A program made the translations under genes and the position numbers. This document shows, piece by piece, positions 7,969 through 15,219 of a DNA stretch of 45,686 nucleotides. The stretch is from an uncultured Anaerolineae bacterium (GTDB lineage: Bacteria; Chloroflexota; Anaerolineae; Aggregatilineales; Phototrophicaceae). The DNA is taken from positions 1-45,686 of the forward strand of contig CAKQCB010000012.1 in the NCBI GenBank assembly GCA_934216615.1. The letters are read 5' to 3'. How positions within the stretch are numbered: the stretch's first letter is position 1; every line of letters starts with the position of its first letter. The notes beneath the pieces are model-generated. The model was given only the letters and a program-made list of their open reading frames with translations, was not told the DNA's origin and searched no databases.

Positions 7969-9095
7969 TCAGTTTCTTCAGCCTCTGTGAGGGTACGTAA
8001 GGTATGGTCGGATAACTCATCTTGCAAAACGGCGGCGGCGAGTGGCCCGCGATAGATCAACGCTGACCAGTATTGGATAGCTAACGCGCCCGCTTCTAAC
8101 ATTTGCGCGGCATGTGCCCCGCTCAAGACACCTCCACAGGCGACAATATCCACAGGCGCATTGAGCGCTTTTTTGGCCTGATGCAAGGTGCGCACGGCTT
8201 CAAGCGCGGAAGGGAACAAACGCCCTCCACTGACGCCTGCGGTCGTTCCATCGGGAGCAGGTTGCCCAAGCGTGTTGGTGGCGATCACCGCATCAACGCC
8301 CGTTTCAGCAAAAACAGACATCAAGGCGTGATATTGTGCTTCCGATAATGCAGGGCTGACTTTCACCCACAGCGGAATCTTGCCAATCGCTTGGCGCACT
8401 ACTTGGGATAAATGGCGCGCTTTGGCTTCGGTTTGGTTGCCCTGTGGGTCATCTTCTGTATTTGGACAGCTTAAATTAAGCGTGAACCAACTGGGATGAA
8501 TTCCACGATCCAAAAATTGATGGATGCTGATTAAGACTTCATCCGCTTCTTGTTGTGGGTCGGTCACGCCCGGGCTGACAGCGATATTGAGACCAAAAGT
8601 TTTGGGCAGTTCGTTTTTTTTCATCGCCAAGAAAACGGCAGCGGCGCGGGCGCCCGGGTTTTTGAGGCCGACGCGGTTTTGCAGGCTGTGATATTCAACA
8701 TCACGCCACAAAACAACGCCTTCATTCCCTACACGAGGCCAACGCGTGAACGATCCAAATTCCACCACACCCGTGATAGCAGGCACACTACGCCAACCCG
8801 GAATGATGTTGATGCCTTGTTCAATGGCATCAAGGGCTTGTTGCTCGTCTGCGAAGCCCATCCCCTTGACAAAACCCGCCGCCAACATAAAGGGTGAAGG
8901 TAAATCTACCCTGCCCACTGTGATGTTATTTTGTGGGGTGACAAGTTGCTGAAGCCAGTGAAGCGGGGTGGGGAAATGGTCGAAGCGTTGAGCAAGGTGA
9001 AGCGCTTGTTGATGGGTCTCCATGGCGCTGGTGTGAAACAGTCGCGGGAGTATCTTCGTTTCGTAGAAAGAACGATATCGTGAAAGACCAGTCAT
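7965..9095 (-). CDS. pyrD: Dihydroorotate dehydrogenase, class 2-like
   Basis: PyrD oxidises dihydroorotate to orotate using FMN. With the start at 9095 (MTGLSRYRSFYETKILPRLF) the protein has 376 residues and an N-terminal helical extension as in membrane-associated, quinone-linked class 2 enzymes. LPSPFMLAAGFVKGMGF, QNRVGLKNPGA, LWVKVSPALSE, VIATNTLGQ, GVSGGRLF and CGGVLSGAHAAQMLEAGALAIQYWSA match the family. In LNLSCPNTED the catalytic-base position is Cys210, as in class 1 enzymes, rather than the serine of class 2 (NISSPNTPG). An ATG at 9158 is possible. The extension to 9245 would translate repeat block B and is rejected. It is the first gene of pyrD-pyrE-pyrF. Confidence 0.9.
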   Translation of the reverse strand: MTGLSRYRSFYETKILPRLFHTSAMETHQQALHLAQRFDHFPTPLHWLQQLVTPQNNITVGRVDLPSPFMLAAGFVKGMGFADEQQALDAIEQGINIIPGWRSVPAITGVVEFGSFTRWPRVGNEGVVLWRDVEYHSLQNRVGLKNPGARAAAVFLAMKKNELPKTFGLNIAVSPGVTDPQQEADEVLISIHQFLDRGIHPSWFTLNLSCPNTEDDPQGNQTEAKARHLSQVVRQAIGKIPLWVKVSPALSEAQYHALMSVFAETGVDAVIATNTLGQPAPDGTTAGVSGGRLFPSALEAVRTLHQAKKALNAPVDIVACGGVLSGAHAAQMLEAGALAIQYWSALIYRGPLAAAVLQDELSDHTLRTLTEAEETE

Positions 9096-9189
9096 TTTGT
9101 CTCGTAAAAATGAATTTGATCGGTTGCCATTTCGATCAGAAAAAGCGTTGATCTGCATTATAAACCATCCGTGATGCAGATGGGTATAG

Positions 9190-9696
9190 GGCACCTCACC
9201 TGCTTCGCTATGCTCAGCCGTCCTCTCCGTGGGGAGAGGACACATAAAAAATAAGTCATAGATGGTTTTTGCCCTCTCTCACGGAGAGGGCACGACCCTG
9301 TCGGGGTGAGGTGCTTTTGAACCTCACCTGCTGCGCTCCGCTTAGCCGTCCTCTCCGTGGGGAGAGGACACATATAAAACAAGTCATCTATGGCTTTTAC
9401 CCTCTCTCATGGAGAGGGCGCGACCCCGTCGGGGTGAGGTGCTTTTGAACCTCACCTGCTGCGCTTCGCTTAGCTGTCCTCTCCGTGGGGAGAGGACAAA
9501 TACAAGAATGGGACAGGTTTGGCTTTTGCCCTCTCTCACGGAGAGGGCGCGACCCGTCGGGGTGAGGTGCTTTTGAACCTCACCTGCTTCGCTATGCTCA
9601 GCCGTCCTCTCCGTGGGGAGAGGACAAATACAAAACAAGTCATAGATGGCTTTTGCCCTCTCTCATGGAGAGGGCGCGACCCCGTCGGGGTGAGGT
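9190..9696 (-). repeat. Dispersed hairpin repeat block B, minus orientation
   Basis: Four units of the same family as block A lie in reverse orientation between the divergent pyrD and thioesterase genes. On the plus strand each unit reads CACCTCACCTGC, hairpin 2 (GTCCTCTCC...GGAGAGGAC), a linker, hairpin 1 (GCCCTCTC...GAGAGGGC), CGACCCCGTCGGGGTGAGGTGC. It is the only block in a 5' region; any pyrD promoter must lie in 9096-9189 or inside the repeats. Confidence 0.92.
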
Positions 9697-9785
9697 ATCC
9701 TTAAGACAAACCAACCGATATTGTATTTTTTTATGCGCTAGAATAAGGGCATCTTTTTAAAATGTTTATTTCTGAGAGATTTTAA

Positions 9786-10277
9786 ATGCCTGCTTACAAA
9801 CTCCCTATCCAAGAATATTATGTCGCTGACACGGCTATCTGTTACGGATGTGGCCGTCACAATCCACACGGATTGCACATCAAAACATGGTGGGATGGCG
9901 AAATAGGCCGTTGTGAATTCACCCCCAAACCGGAGCACACCGCCTTCCCCGGCGTCGTCTATGGGGGCTTGATCGCGTGTTTGATCGACTGTCACAGCAT
10001 CGGCACAGCCATCGCCGCGATGTACCAATTTGAAGAACGCCCACCCGAATCAGACCCAGTCATCACCTGTGTAACAGGAAATCTAAACATCAGCTATTTG
10101 AAACCGACCTACATGGATAATGTACTCACATTAGAATCCACTGTAAAAGAAATTCACGCCCGTAAAGCGATTATCCACACCAGCCTGCGCGTCGAGGGAA
10201 TTGAAACCGTCACCGCCGATGTGATCGCGGTGCGCGTACAAGAACGTCAGCTTACAGAGGGGCGTTTACACGGCTAA
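9786..10277 (+). CDS. Hotdog-fold thioesterase, PaaI family
   Basis: This 163-residue protein probably hydrolyses acyl-CoA thioesters. It starts with a cysteine-containing segment CYGCGRHNPHGLHI common in this group. FPGVVYGGLIACLIDCHSIGTA follows, carrying the central hotdog helix with the H/Y-GG-type active-site turn, and then LNISYLKPTYMD and a C-terminal strand pair. GAGAGA precedes the ATG, and TAGAAT at 9739-9744 could be a -10. Substrate is unknown. The last codons run into repeat block C, whose GGCTAAGCG consensus supplies the TAA stop. Confidence 0.8.
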   Translation: MPAYKLPIQEYYVADTAICYGCGRHNPHGLHIKTWWDGEIGRCEFTPKPEHTAFPGVVYGGLIACLIDCHSIGTAIAAMYQFEERPPESDPVITCVTGNLNISYLKPTYMDNVLTLESTVKEIHARKAIIHTSLRVEGIETVTADVIAVRVQERQLTEGRLHG

Positions 10278-10556
10278 GCGAAGCACAGCAGGTGAGGATT
10301 TAAAAGCACCTCACCCCGACAGAGTCGCGCCCTCTCCATGAGAGAGGGCAAAAGCCATCTATGACTTGTTTTGATTTGTCCTCTCCCCACGGAGAGGACG
10401 GCTAAGCGAAGCGAAGTAGGTGAGGATTTAAAAACACCTCACCCCGACAGAGTCGCGCCCTCTCCGTAAGAGAGGGCAAAAGCCATCCATGACATCTTCT
10501 TGTATTTGTCCTCTCCCCACGGAGAGGACGGCTAAGCGAAGCGCAGCAGGTGAGGT
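10270..10556 (+). repeat. Dispersed hairpin repeat block C, plus orientation
   Basis: The block starts with the unit end ACGGCTAAGCGAAGCACAGCAGGTGAGG and holds two further units with hairpin 1 (GCCCTCTC...GAGAGGGC) and hairpin 2 (GTCCTCTCC...GGAGAGGAC). It sits between two convergent genes. It provides the stop codon of the thioesterase gene and ends 11 bases from the stop codon of the winged-helix gene. Confidence 0.92.
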
Positions 10557-10567
10557 GATCTTCGCCT

Positions 10568-11644
10568 TTATCTTTCAATCTCAAGGGGTAAGCCTAGAAA
10601 CTTCCCATAACGCTCAAATTCAGCGTGGATGCGCGCCTCTTCTTCAGCGGTGAAGAGGCTAAAGGGGATGGCCTGTACGATCACCTTCTTGGGTTTTAAA
10701 GTGCGTTTCCACAGCCCGACGACTTGCCCATCAATCACGATGATCGGGTTAAAAATCCCATTTTTCCCCGGCGCAACTTTCGTCGCATGGTCAGGATTTA
10801 ACACCGCATCCCGCTTGGCATAGCCGAGCAGATACTCATCAAATGGTGGCAACAGATGAACCGACAGCGGTTCTGGTTTAACATCTTGATGATCCGTCCC
10901 CATCCAATACGCAGTGCCCGCCACTGTGACTTTTTCTAACGTCCCGCCTGCCAGTTGAATTCCCAAGCGAGCGTCGGACAACGTTAGCCCTGTCCACCAG
11001 ACAAAATCTTGTTCGGTTGCAGGGCCATGACTAGTGAAATAGCGTTTTGTCAGTTCGGCTAATGCGTCTTCGCGCTCAAGGAGAGGCGCAGGCGCTAACC
11101 ATTCATCCACTAATGCAAACGTATGTTGTTTACCACGTCGTGCACCGTAACAAACCCAACCTTCAGTAATCGTCGTGTTGATGAAGGTCGATAAACGTGA
11201 TGCCGACGGATCAATGCCGTTTTGTGTCAGCGCGTCCGCTAATTCTTCACGGGTGAGTTGTGTCCCTTGCAAGCGCTTCACAATCACATCCACCGCTTGA
11301 TAGACCAGCGCGCGATCTAACCCCCATGATGTGAGGCGCTTCTCGTTCAACATCACAGATTGGATGCGCGGTTTCATCAACTGCACCCACCAACGGTGAT
11401 CTTCCGCCGTCACCAGATGAAGCGTTCCACGCATTGGCCATGTACGCACAATCTGTCGGTCAGCAATCGCTTGTTCAATATCCGCTTCAGTTGCGTTCGG
11501 TGTGCGTAATGCCACCGCCCATAACATGCTGAGATAATCTTGCGCTTGTAATGCCCCTAAATGATGCACCACTTGGTGCGGTGTCTGTGCTGTCTGTGTA
11601 CTGATCTTAAGGTGAGCCAACCGCTGTTGAGGTAAGGAACGCAT
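10568..11644 (-). CDS. Winged-helix protein of the AlkZ/YcaQ family
   Basis: The 358-residue protein belongs to the HTH_42 (PF06224) family, which includes AlkZ and YcaQ, DNA glycosylases that unhook interstrand crosslinks. The start is RLAHLKI...VVHHLGALQAQDYLSMLWAVALRT. Q33-A-Q35 matches the QxQ catalytic motif of AlkZ-like members (YcaQ-like ones have QxD). RTWPMRGTLHLVTAEDHRWW and the C-terminal LLPPFDEYLLGYAKRDAVL and GIFNPIIVIDGQVVGLWKR are family signatures. Assignment to the family is firm. Glycosylase activity is inferred from the QxQ motif. It is monocistronic. Confidence 0.85.
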   Translation of the reverse strand: MRSLPQQRLAHLKISTQTAQTPHQVVHHLGALQAQDYLSMLWAVALRTPNATEADIEQAIADRQIVRTWPMRGTLHLVTAEDHRWWVQLMKPRIQSVMLNEKRLTSWGLDRALVYQAVDVIVKRLQGTQLTREELADALTQNGIDPSASRLSTFINTTITEGWVCYGARRGKQHTFALVDEWLAPAPLLEREDALAELTKRYFTSHGPATEQDFVWWTGLTLSDARLGIQLAGGTLEKVTVAGTAYWMGTDHQDVKPEPLSVHLLPPFDEYLLGYAKRDAVLNPDHATKVAPGKNGIFNPIIVIDGQVVGLWKRTLKPKKVIVQAIPFSLFTAEEEARIHAEFERYGKFLGLPLEIER

Positions 11645-11704
11645 ACGCTATCCATATAAACTATTTTTCAAAAGTGTGGCGTTGGTGCGTCCTCATTTTG
11701 TCAC

Positions 11705-11722
11705 TGATTTTGGGAAAAATCA
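11705..11722. promoter_or_regulatory. Inverted repeat upstream of the MoxR gene
   Basis: TGATTTT (11705-11711) and AAAATCA (11716-11722) are perfect inverted 7-mers around GGGA, in the divergent region between the AlkZ-like and MoxR genes. TATATAG at 11754-11760 could serve as a -10 for moxR but no good -35 precedes it. The repeat may be an operator; the evidence is position only. Confidence 0.3.
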
Positions 11723-11832
11723 TCCCCTGCTCAGGGAATGCGTGTAGACTGTGTATATAGATTGAGCGCTAGGTCGGATGAAGCAATTTTATCCAACGTC
11801 GGTTTGCGTAATGAAGATTGATAGGATGAATC

Positions 11833-12789
11833 ATGACCAACGAAATTAATACCGTGCGTGATCAACTGCGGGGTGAGCAATATGTCGCAACCGATGAAAT
11901 TGCGACGGTGATGTTTTTAGCAGAACGTCTTGGCAAACCTGTTTTAGCAGAAGGCCCTGCGGGTGTAGGCAAAACCGAACTGGCCAAAGCATGGGCAAAA
12001 ATCAGCAATAAGCCGTTGATCCGCTTGCAATGTTATGAAGGGCTGGACGAGAGCAAAGCGTTATACGAATGGGAATATGCCAAGCAGATGCTCTATACCC
12101 AACTTCTGCGCGACAAACTGAGCCAACTTCTGGCGGATGCATCCTCGTTGACAGAAGCGGCAGACCGCCTTGCCGAACAAGAAGATGCCTTCTTCAGCGA
12201 ACGCTTTTTACTCGCGCGTCCCCTGTTAAAAGCCTTGACCTCAGAAGAACCCGTCGTCTTGTTGATTGATGAAATCGACCGTGCCGATGCAGAATTTGAA
12301 GCGTTCTTGCTGGAAATTCTGAGCGATTTTCAAGTGTCTGTCCCCGAACTTGGCACGATCAAAGCCAAGCACCAGCCGATTGTCTTGCTCACGAGCAATA
12401 ACACCCGTGAGCTTTCCGAAGCGTTGAAACGCCGTTGTTTATATCTGTTTGTGGACTACCCCAACGCCGACACAGAAACCAACATCGTGCGCATGCGCGT
12501 TCCCGAATTGAACGCCAAACTCGCGCAAGAAGCGGTCAAGATTGTGCAAGGCCTGCGCCAAATGGATTTGAAGAAAAGCCCTAGCGTGAGCGAAACTATC
12601 GATTGGGCACGCGCACTCGTCATGTTGAATGCCGACACGCTCGACCGCGAAACGCTCGAAAATACGCTCACCGTCTTGTTGAAACATGAAAGTGACGTGC
12701 AAAAAGCGAAACGGGCGATATCCGGCGGTGGCTCTCAATACGACGACCCACGTATGGGGCGCAATCGTCGTGGGGGTGAGTGGAATTAG
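11833..12789 (+). CDS. MoxR-family AAA+ ATPase
   Basis: This is a 318-residue AAA+ chaperone-like ATPase. Visible are Walker A (EGPAGVGKTELAKAWA, near residue 38), the family motif RLQCYEGLDESKALYEWEY, Walker B (VVLLIDEIDRADAEFEAFLLEIL), sensor 1 (PIVLLTSNNTRELSEALKRRC) and the lid domain. The sequence is closest in style to CoxD/NorQ-type MoxR proteins. Such proteins usually act with a VWA-domain partner encoded next door to insert metals or remodel complexes. No VWA gene follows here; the next gene is convergent. AGGA precedes the ATG. Confidence 0.88.
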   Translation: MTNEINTVRDQLRGEQYVATDEIATVMFLAERLGKPVLAEGPAGVGKTELAKAWAKISNKPLIRLQCYEGLDESKALYEWEYAKQMLYTQLLRDKLSQLLADASSLTEAADRLAEQEDAFFSERFLLARPLLKALTSEEPVVLLIDEIDRADAEFEAFLLEILSDFQVSVPELGTIKAKHQPIVLLTSNNTRELSEALKRRCLYLFVDYPNADTETNIVRMRVPELNAKLAQEAVKIVQGLRQMDLKKSPSVSETIDWARALVMLNADTLDRETLENTLTVLLKHESDVQKAKRAISGGGSQYDDPRMGRNRRGGEWN

Positions 12790-12803
12790 GGGATACTTTG
12801 CAG

Positions 12804-12842
12804 AAAAACAATGCCCTCTCATTCATGAATGAGAGGGCATTG
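12804..12842 (-). terminator. Intrinsic terminator, perfect 34-bp palindrome
   Basis: Two 17-base arms (12809-12825 and 12826-12842) are exact inverted copies with no spacer. On the minus strand five T residues follow (12804-12808), so it ends leftward transcription of the beta-propeller gene and may also stop moxR transcripts from the other side. The stem contains GCCCTCTC/GAGAGGGC, the same core as hairpin 1 of the dispersed repeats. Confidence 0.85.
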
Positions 12843-12875
12843 CTGATGAAAATATACGATTTGATGAATCGACTG

Positions 12876-14213
12876 TTATTCAGCCCAACGTGCCGAAGCC
12901 AGAAGCTGACCACCCGAATAATCCGAAAGATAGGTCAGGGCGCCAGTGCTGAAAGTCAAGACACTTAAACCTGTGCCGGCCTGTTCTACAATGGCGGCAT
13001 CTCCACGCGGGGACACCAACCCACTCAACGCGCCTGTTAAGATCACCGACGACGCACATGATCCACCATTCACGCAGCTTAGATCAACCCAACGCACATC
13101 CCGATCACTGGGATTGTTAGGATCGCTGGTATAACCCGTGTAGAGTAGACTGTTGCCCCCCACATCGATCAACGTGTTAGGCGCGGAATTCGTCCCAACA
13201 ACGATGGCGCTGTTCAAACAATTAGCGCTGGCGATACATGCGCTTTGAATCGCGTTGATTTGTGTCCCGTCGCGGTACAAGATCACATCATTATGGGAAA
13301 GGACATCGGTTGCGGTTGCGGGGATGATTTCCACGCCTGTCGCCAAGATGTTGGCATCACAGCTCGACGCTAAACACGCCAAGTTCACCGCGCTGATCAA
13401 GCCGTTATGATCGCGATAGACCAACGTCGTGTTCATCACCCATGTTAACGGGGTGATGGGTGCACTGCGTCCGCTGTCTAACGTGACGGTCATCCCGTTT
13501 TGGGTGTTAGTCACCGAAAGGACACTGTTTCCTTCAAAGCCCCAAAAAGCGACGAAGGGCGAGTTTTGCGCCCACAGCGCATTGAGCGGTGCAGTTGTGT
13601 CATTTAAACCGGGAAGGGGAAGCGCGAGACTACCATCCAAGGCCGCGACAGCATACCGTCCATCGCCTTGTTGATAGAATAAACTTCGCCCATCATTCGA
13701 CATACTACTGCCTGAAGATAAATTCGGGCGGTTATTCAGATACGGCGAAATGATAGCGACACTTCCTTGCCCGCTGATCAATTCTGCCGCGCCGCCACCA
13801 TTCGCATCCACATACAGAATACGGTCGCCTAAACCGATGATGACCGCACTGCTATTCGGAAGCCATGAACCGCCGGAAAGCGCGCCGTTATCTGTAGCGC
13901 GTCCAATTTCGATATGTTGTTGGCTGTTTACGTCCCCCACCCGCAGGCTGACTTCATAGCCTGTGTTGACGGCAAAAAAAATCTTGTTGCCATCCGGCGC
14001 CCATGTAAACCCTAACGTTCGAACGAGCGCTTCACCCGGGTTGGTGACGATCCAACGATAACTGCCGTCCGCACTGCTCACAATCAATTGACCGGACGTA
14101 TTCACAAACGCGACTTTAGCGTTCCCTTGTGCAGAGACGCCAAGCGCAGTGATGAGCAGAATACCCACTACCAAAAGAACCCATTTCATTTGGAAGCTTT
14201 TAAGCCTCAACAT
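12876..14213 (-). CDS. Secreted TolB-like beta-propeller protein
   Basis: The 445-residue product has an export signal (MKWVLLVVGILLITALGVSAQG) ending in a likely signal peptidase I site after VSA. The rest consists of repeated blade-like segments such as FVNTSGQLIVSSADGSYRWIV, TWAPDGNKIFFAVN, SWLPNSSAVIIG and SMSNDGRSLFYQQGDGRYAVAA, as in TolB or WD40-like propellers. Two parts carry cysteine pairs (LACLASSCDAN, SACIASANCLNS), plausible disulfides outside the cell. The start is uncertain: GGAGG lies only one base before the ATG at 14213, and the ATG at 14189 (MKWVLL) is equally plausible. Role unknown; possibly a surface binding or sensing protein. Confidence 0.75.
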   Translation of the reverse strand: MLRLKSFQMKWVLLVVGILLITALGVSAQGNAKVAFVNTSGQLIVSSADGSYRWIVTNPGEALVRTLGFTWAPDGNKIFFAVNTGYEVSLRVGDVNSQQHIEIGRATDNGALSGGSWLPNSSAVIIGLGDRILYVDANGGGAAELISGQGSVAIISPYLNNRPNLSSGSSMSNDGRSLFYQQGDGRYAVAALDGSLALPLPGLNDTTAPLNALWAQNSPFVAFWGFEGNSVLSVTNTQNGMTVTLDSGRSAPITPLTWVMNTTLVYRDHNGLISAVNLACLASSCDANILATGVEIIPATATDVLSHNDVILYRDGTQINAIQSACIASANCLNSAIVVGTNSAPNTLIDVGGNSLLYTGYTSDPNNPSDRDVRWVDLSCVNGGSCASSVILTGALSGLVSPRGDAAIVEQAGTGLSVLTFSTGALTYLSDYSGGQLLASARWAE

Positions 14214-14510
14214 GCCTCCAACTCACTTTCTGAACAGATAAAATTGCCATATCTCCAGCAAATCATCCAATGCAATTCAACCCTTTTTGGGGTTTGATTG
14301 TACTTACAATAACCTTGTTTAAGCATACCGCATCAAACTTATTTATGCCCCCCAATAAAAAAGGGCTTATATCCTCATTCTATTGGATGCAGTTTCAAGG
14401 TTAAAGTATGTTAAGCTTAGTTTTTTGTGTCTAAGATACGTCCTGATATTCTCTTAATATCGGATGAAACATCGGGTTTACGCGGGTCTGCATTTTCAGG
14501 AAATAGTCGT
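14214..14510. other. Intergenic region before the lipoprotein-FtsH-cyclase operon
   Basis: No gene is visible here. A weak plus-strand promoter candidate is TTGGAT (14383-14388), an 18-base spacer and TATGTT (14407-14412). The small inverted repeat GATATT/AATATC (14445-14461) lies in the predicted leader. A GTG-started reading frame from 14427 extends the lipoprotein upstream, but it would destroy the signal peptide and is not used. Confidence 0.35.
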
Positions 14511-15185
14511 ATGCTCAAAAACGCCCTCTCGAAATTTCTGCTCATCGCCACACTTGTGCTTGGATTAGTTGGCTGTGATAGTTTGCCCGGCCTGCGCGTC
14601 CTCACCACAGAATCTGACCAGACGGTGGTACAAGATACGGCAGTGCAAGCGCTCGAATTGGTCATGGCAGATAAAACAGGCGCAACCGAACCCAGTTTGA
14701 TCGCGGCCGCCAACCGCATCGAGTCGGCCAGCAACCGCATCGACGTCATTGAAATTCGTGAGGATTGGGTCAACCGTATCTTCACCGTGAGCATGTTATA
14801 TATCCCCTCTGAAACACCCCAAACGATGGAAGGCCAGCTCGCCCAACTTGATGAAATGCGCCGTACCTTTGAACTCACTTGGCAGGGCATTATGCGTGAA
14901 AGTGCCAATGACGACCTGCTCCGCGTGATCCTGCTTGCGCCTCAACCTGTCTCTACATTAGATAACGGCAGTAGCTATATCGGTTACATCGTCGCAGACA
15001 GCACGATTGAACGATCTGTCGCCGCCAGCTACTTAGCGGGCAACCGCTCGCTCACAACATTCTTCGACATGATCGCCGGCGGGACGATGCAGTACGAACA
15101 ACCGACCAGTTTCATCTTATATGAAGGCACGCCCAACCATCCCATGTACCTGCTGTCGTTGCTACAAACGGCATCAGCGCCCTAA
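14511..15185 (+). CDS. Lipoprotein, first gene of the FtsH-cyclase operon
   Basis: The 224-residue product starts MLKNALSKFLLIATLVLGLVGC, a lipoprotein signal with lipobox LVGC and Cys22 as the lipidated residue. AGGAAA lies 9 bases upstream of the ATG. The mature part has no motif that I recognise. It contains a helical stretch (LIAAANRIESASNRIDVIEI) and a mixed alpha/beta part (VNRIFTVSMLYIPSETPQTMEGQLAQLDEMRRTFELTWQGIM). The gene ends 34 bases before FtsH-like A, so the two are probably cotranscribed. It may act as the extracytoplasmic partner of the membrane proteases; this is inferred only from position. Confidence 0.65.
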   Translation: MLKNALSKFLLIATLVLGLVGCDSLPGLRVLTTESDQTVVQDTAVQALELVMADKTGATEPSLIAAANRIESASNRIDVIEIREDWVNRIFTVSMLYIPSETPQTMEGQLAQLDEMRRTFELTWQGIMRESANDDLLRVILLAPQPVSTLDNGSSYIGYIVADSTIERSVAASYLAGNRSLTTFFDMIAGGTMQYEQPTSFILYEGTPNHPMYLLSLLQTASAP

Positions 15186-15219
15186 AATCATTTTCAGGTT
15201 GTTATAGGATTTTCGCTCA

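Noticed and set aside
9096..9245. Upstream extension of pyrD to 9245
   Set aside because: The added N-terminus would be repeat-derived; the start at 9095 (or 9158) gives a normal length.
9158..9638. Reading frames starting MCPLPTERTAEHSEAGEV in block B
   Set aside because: Same cause; the frames exist only because the repeat unit has few stop codons.
6050..10556. Integron cassette array with attC sites
   Set aside because: There is no integrase, no GTTRRRY core pairs at unit ends, and the flanking genes are housekeeping genes in both directions.
14427..14510. GTG start at 14427 for the lipoprotein
   Set aside because: It would place about 28 residues before a clear lipoprotein signal; the ATG at 14511 has a good ribosome-binding site.
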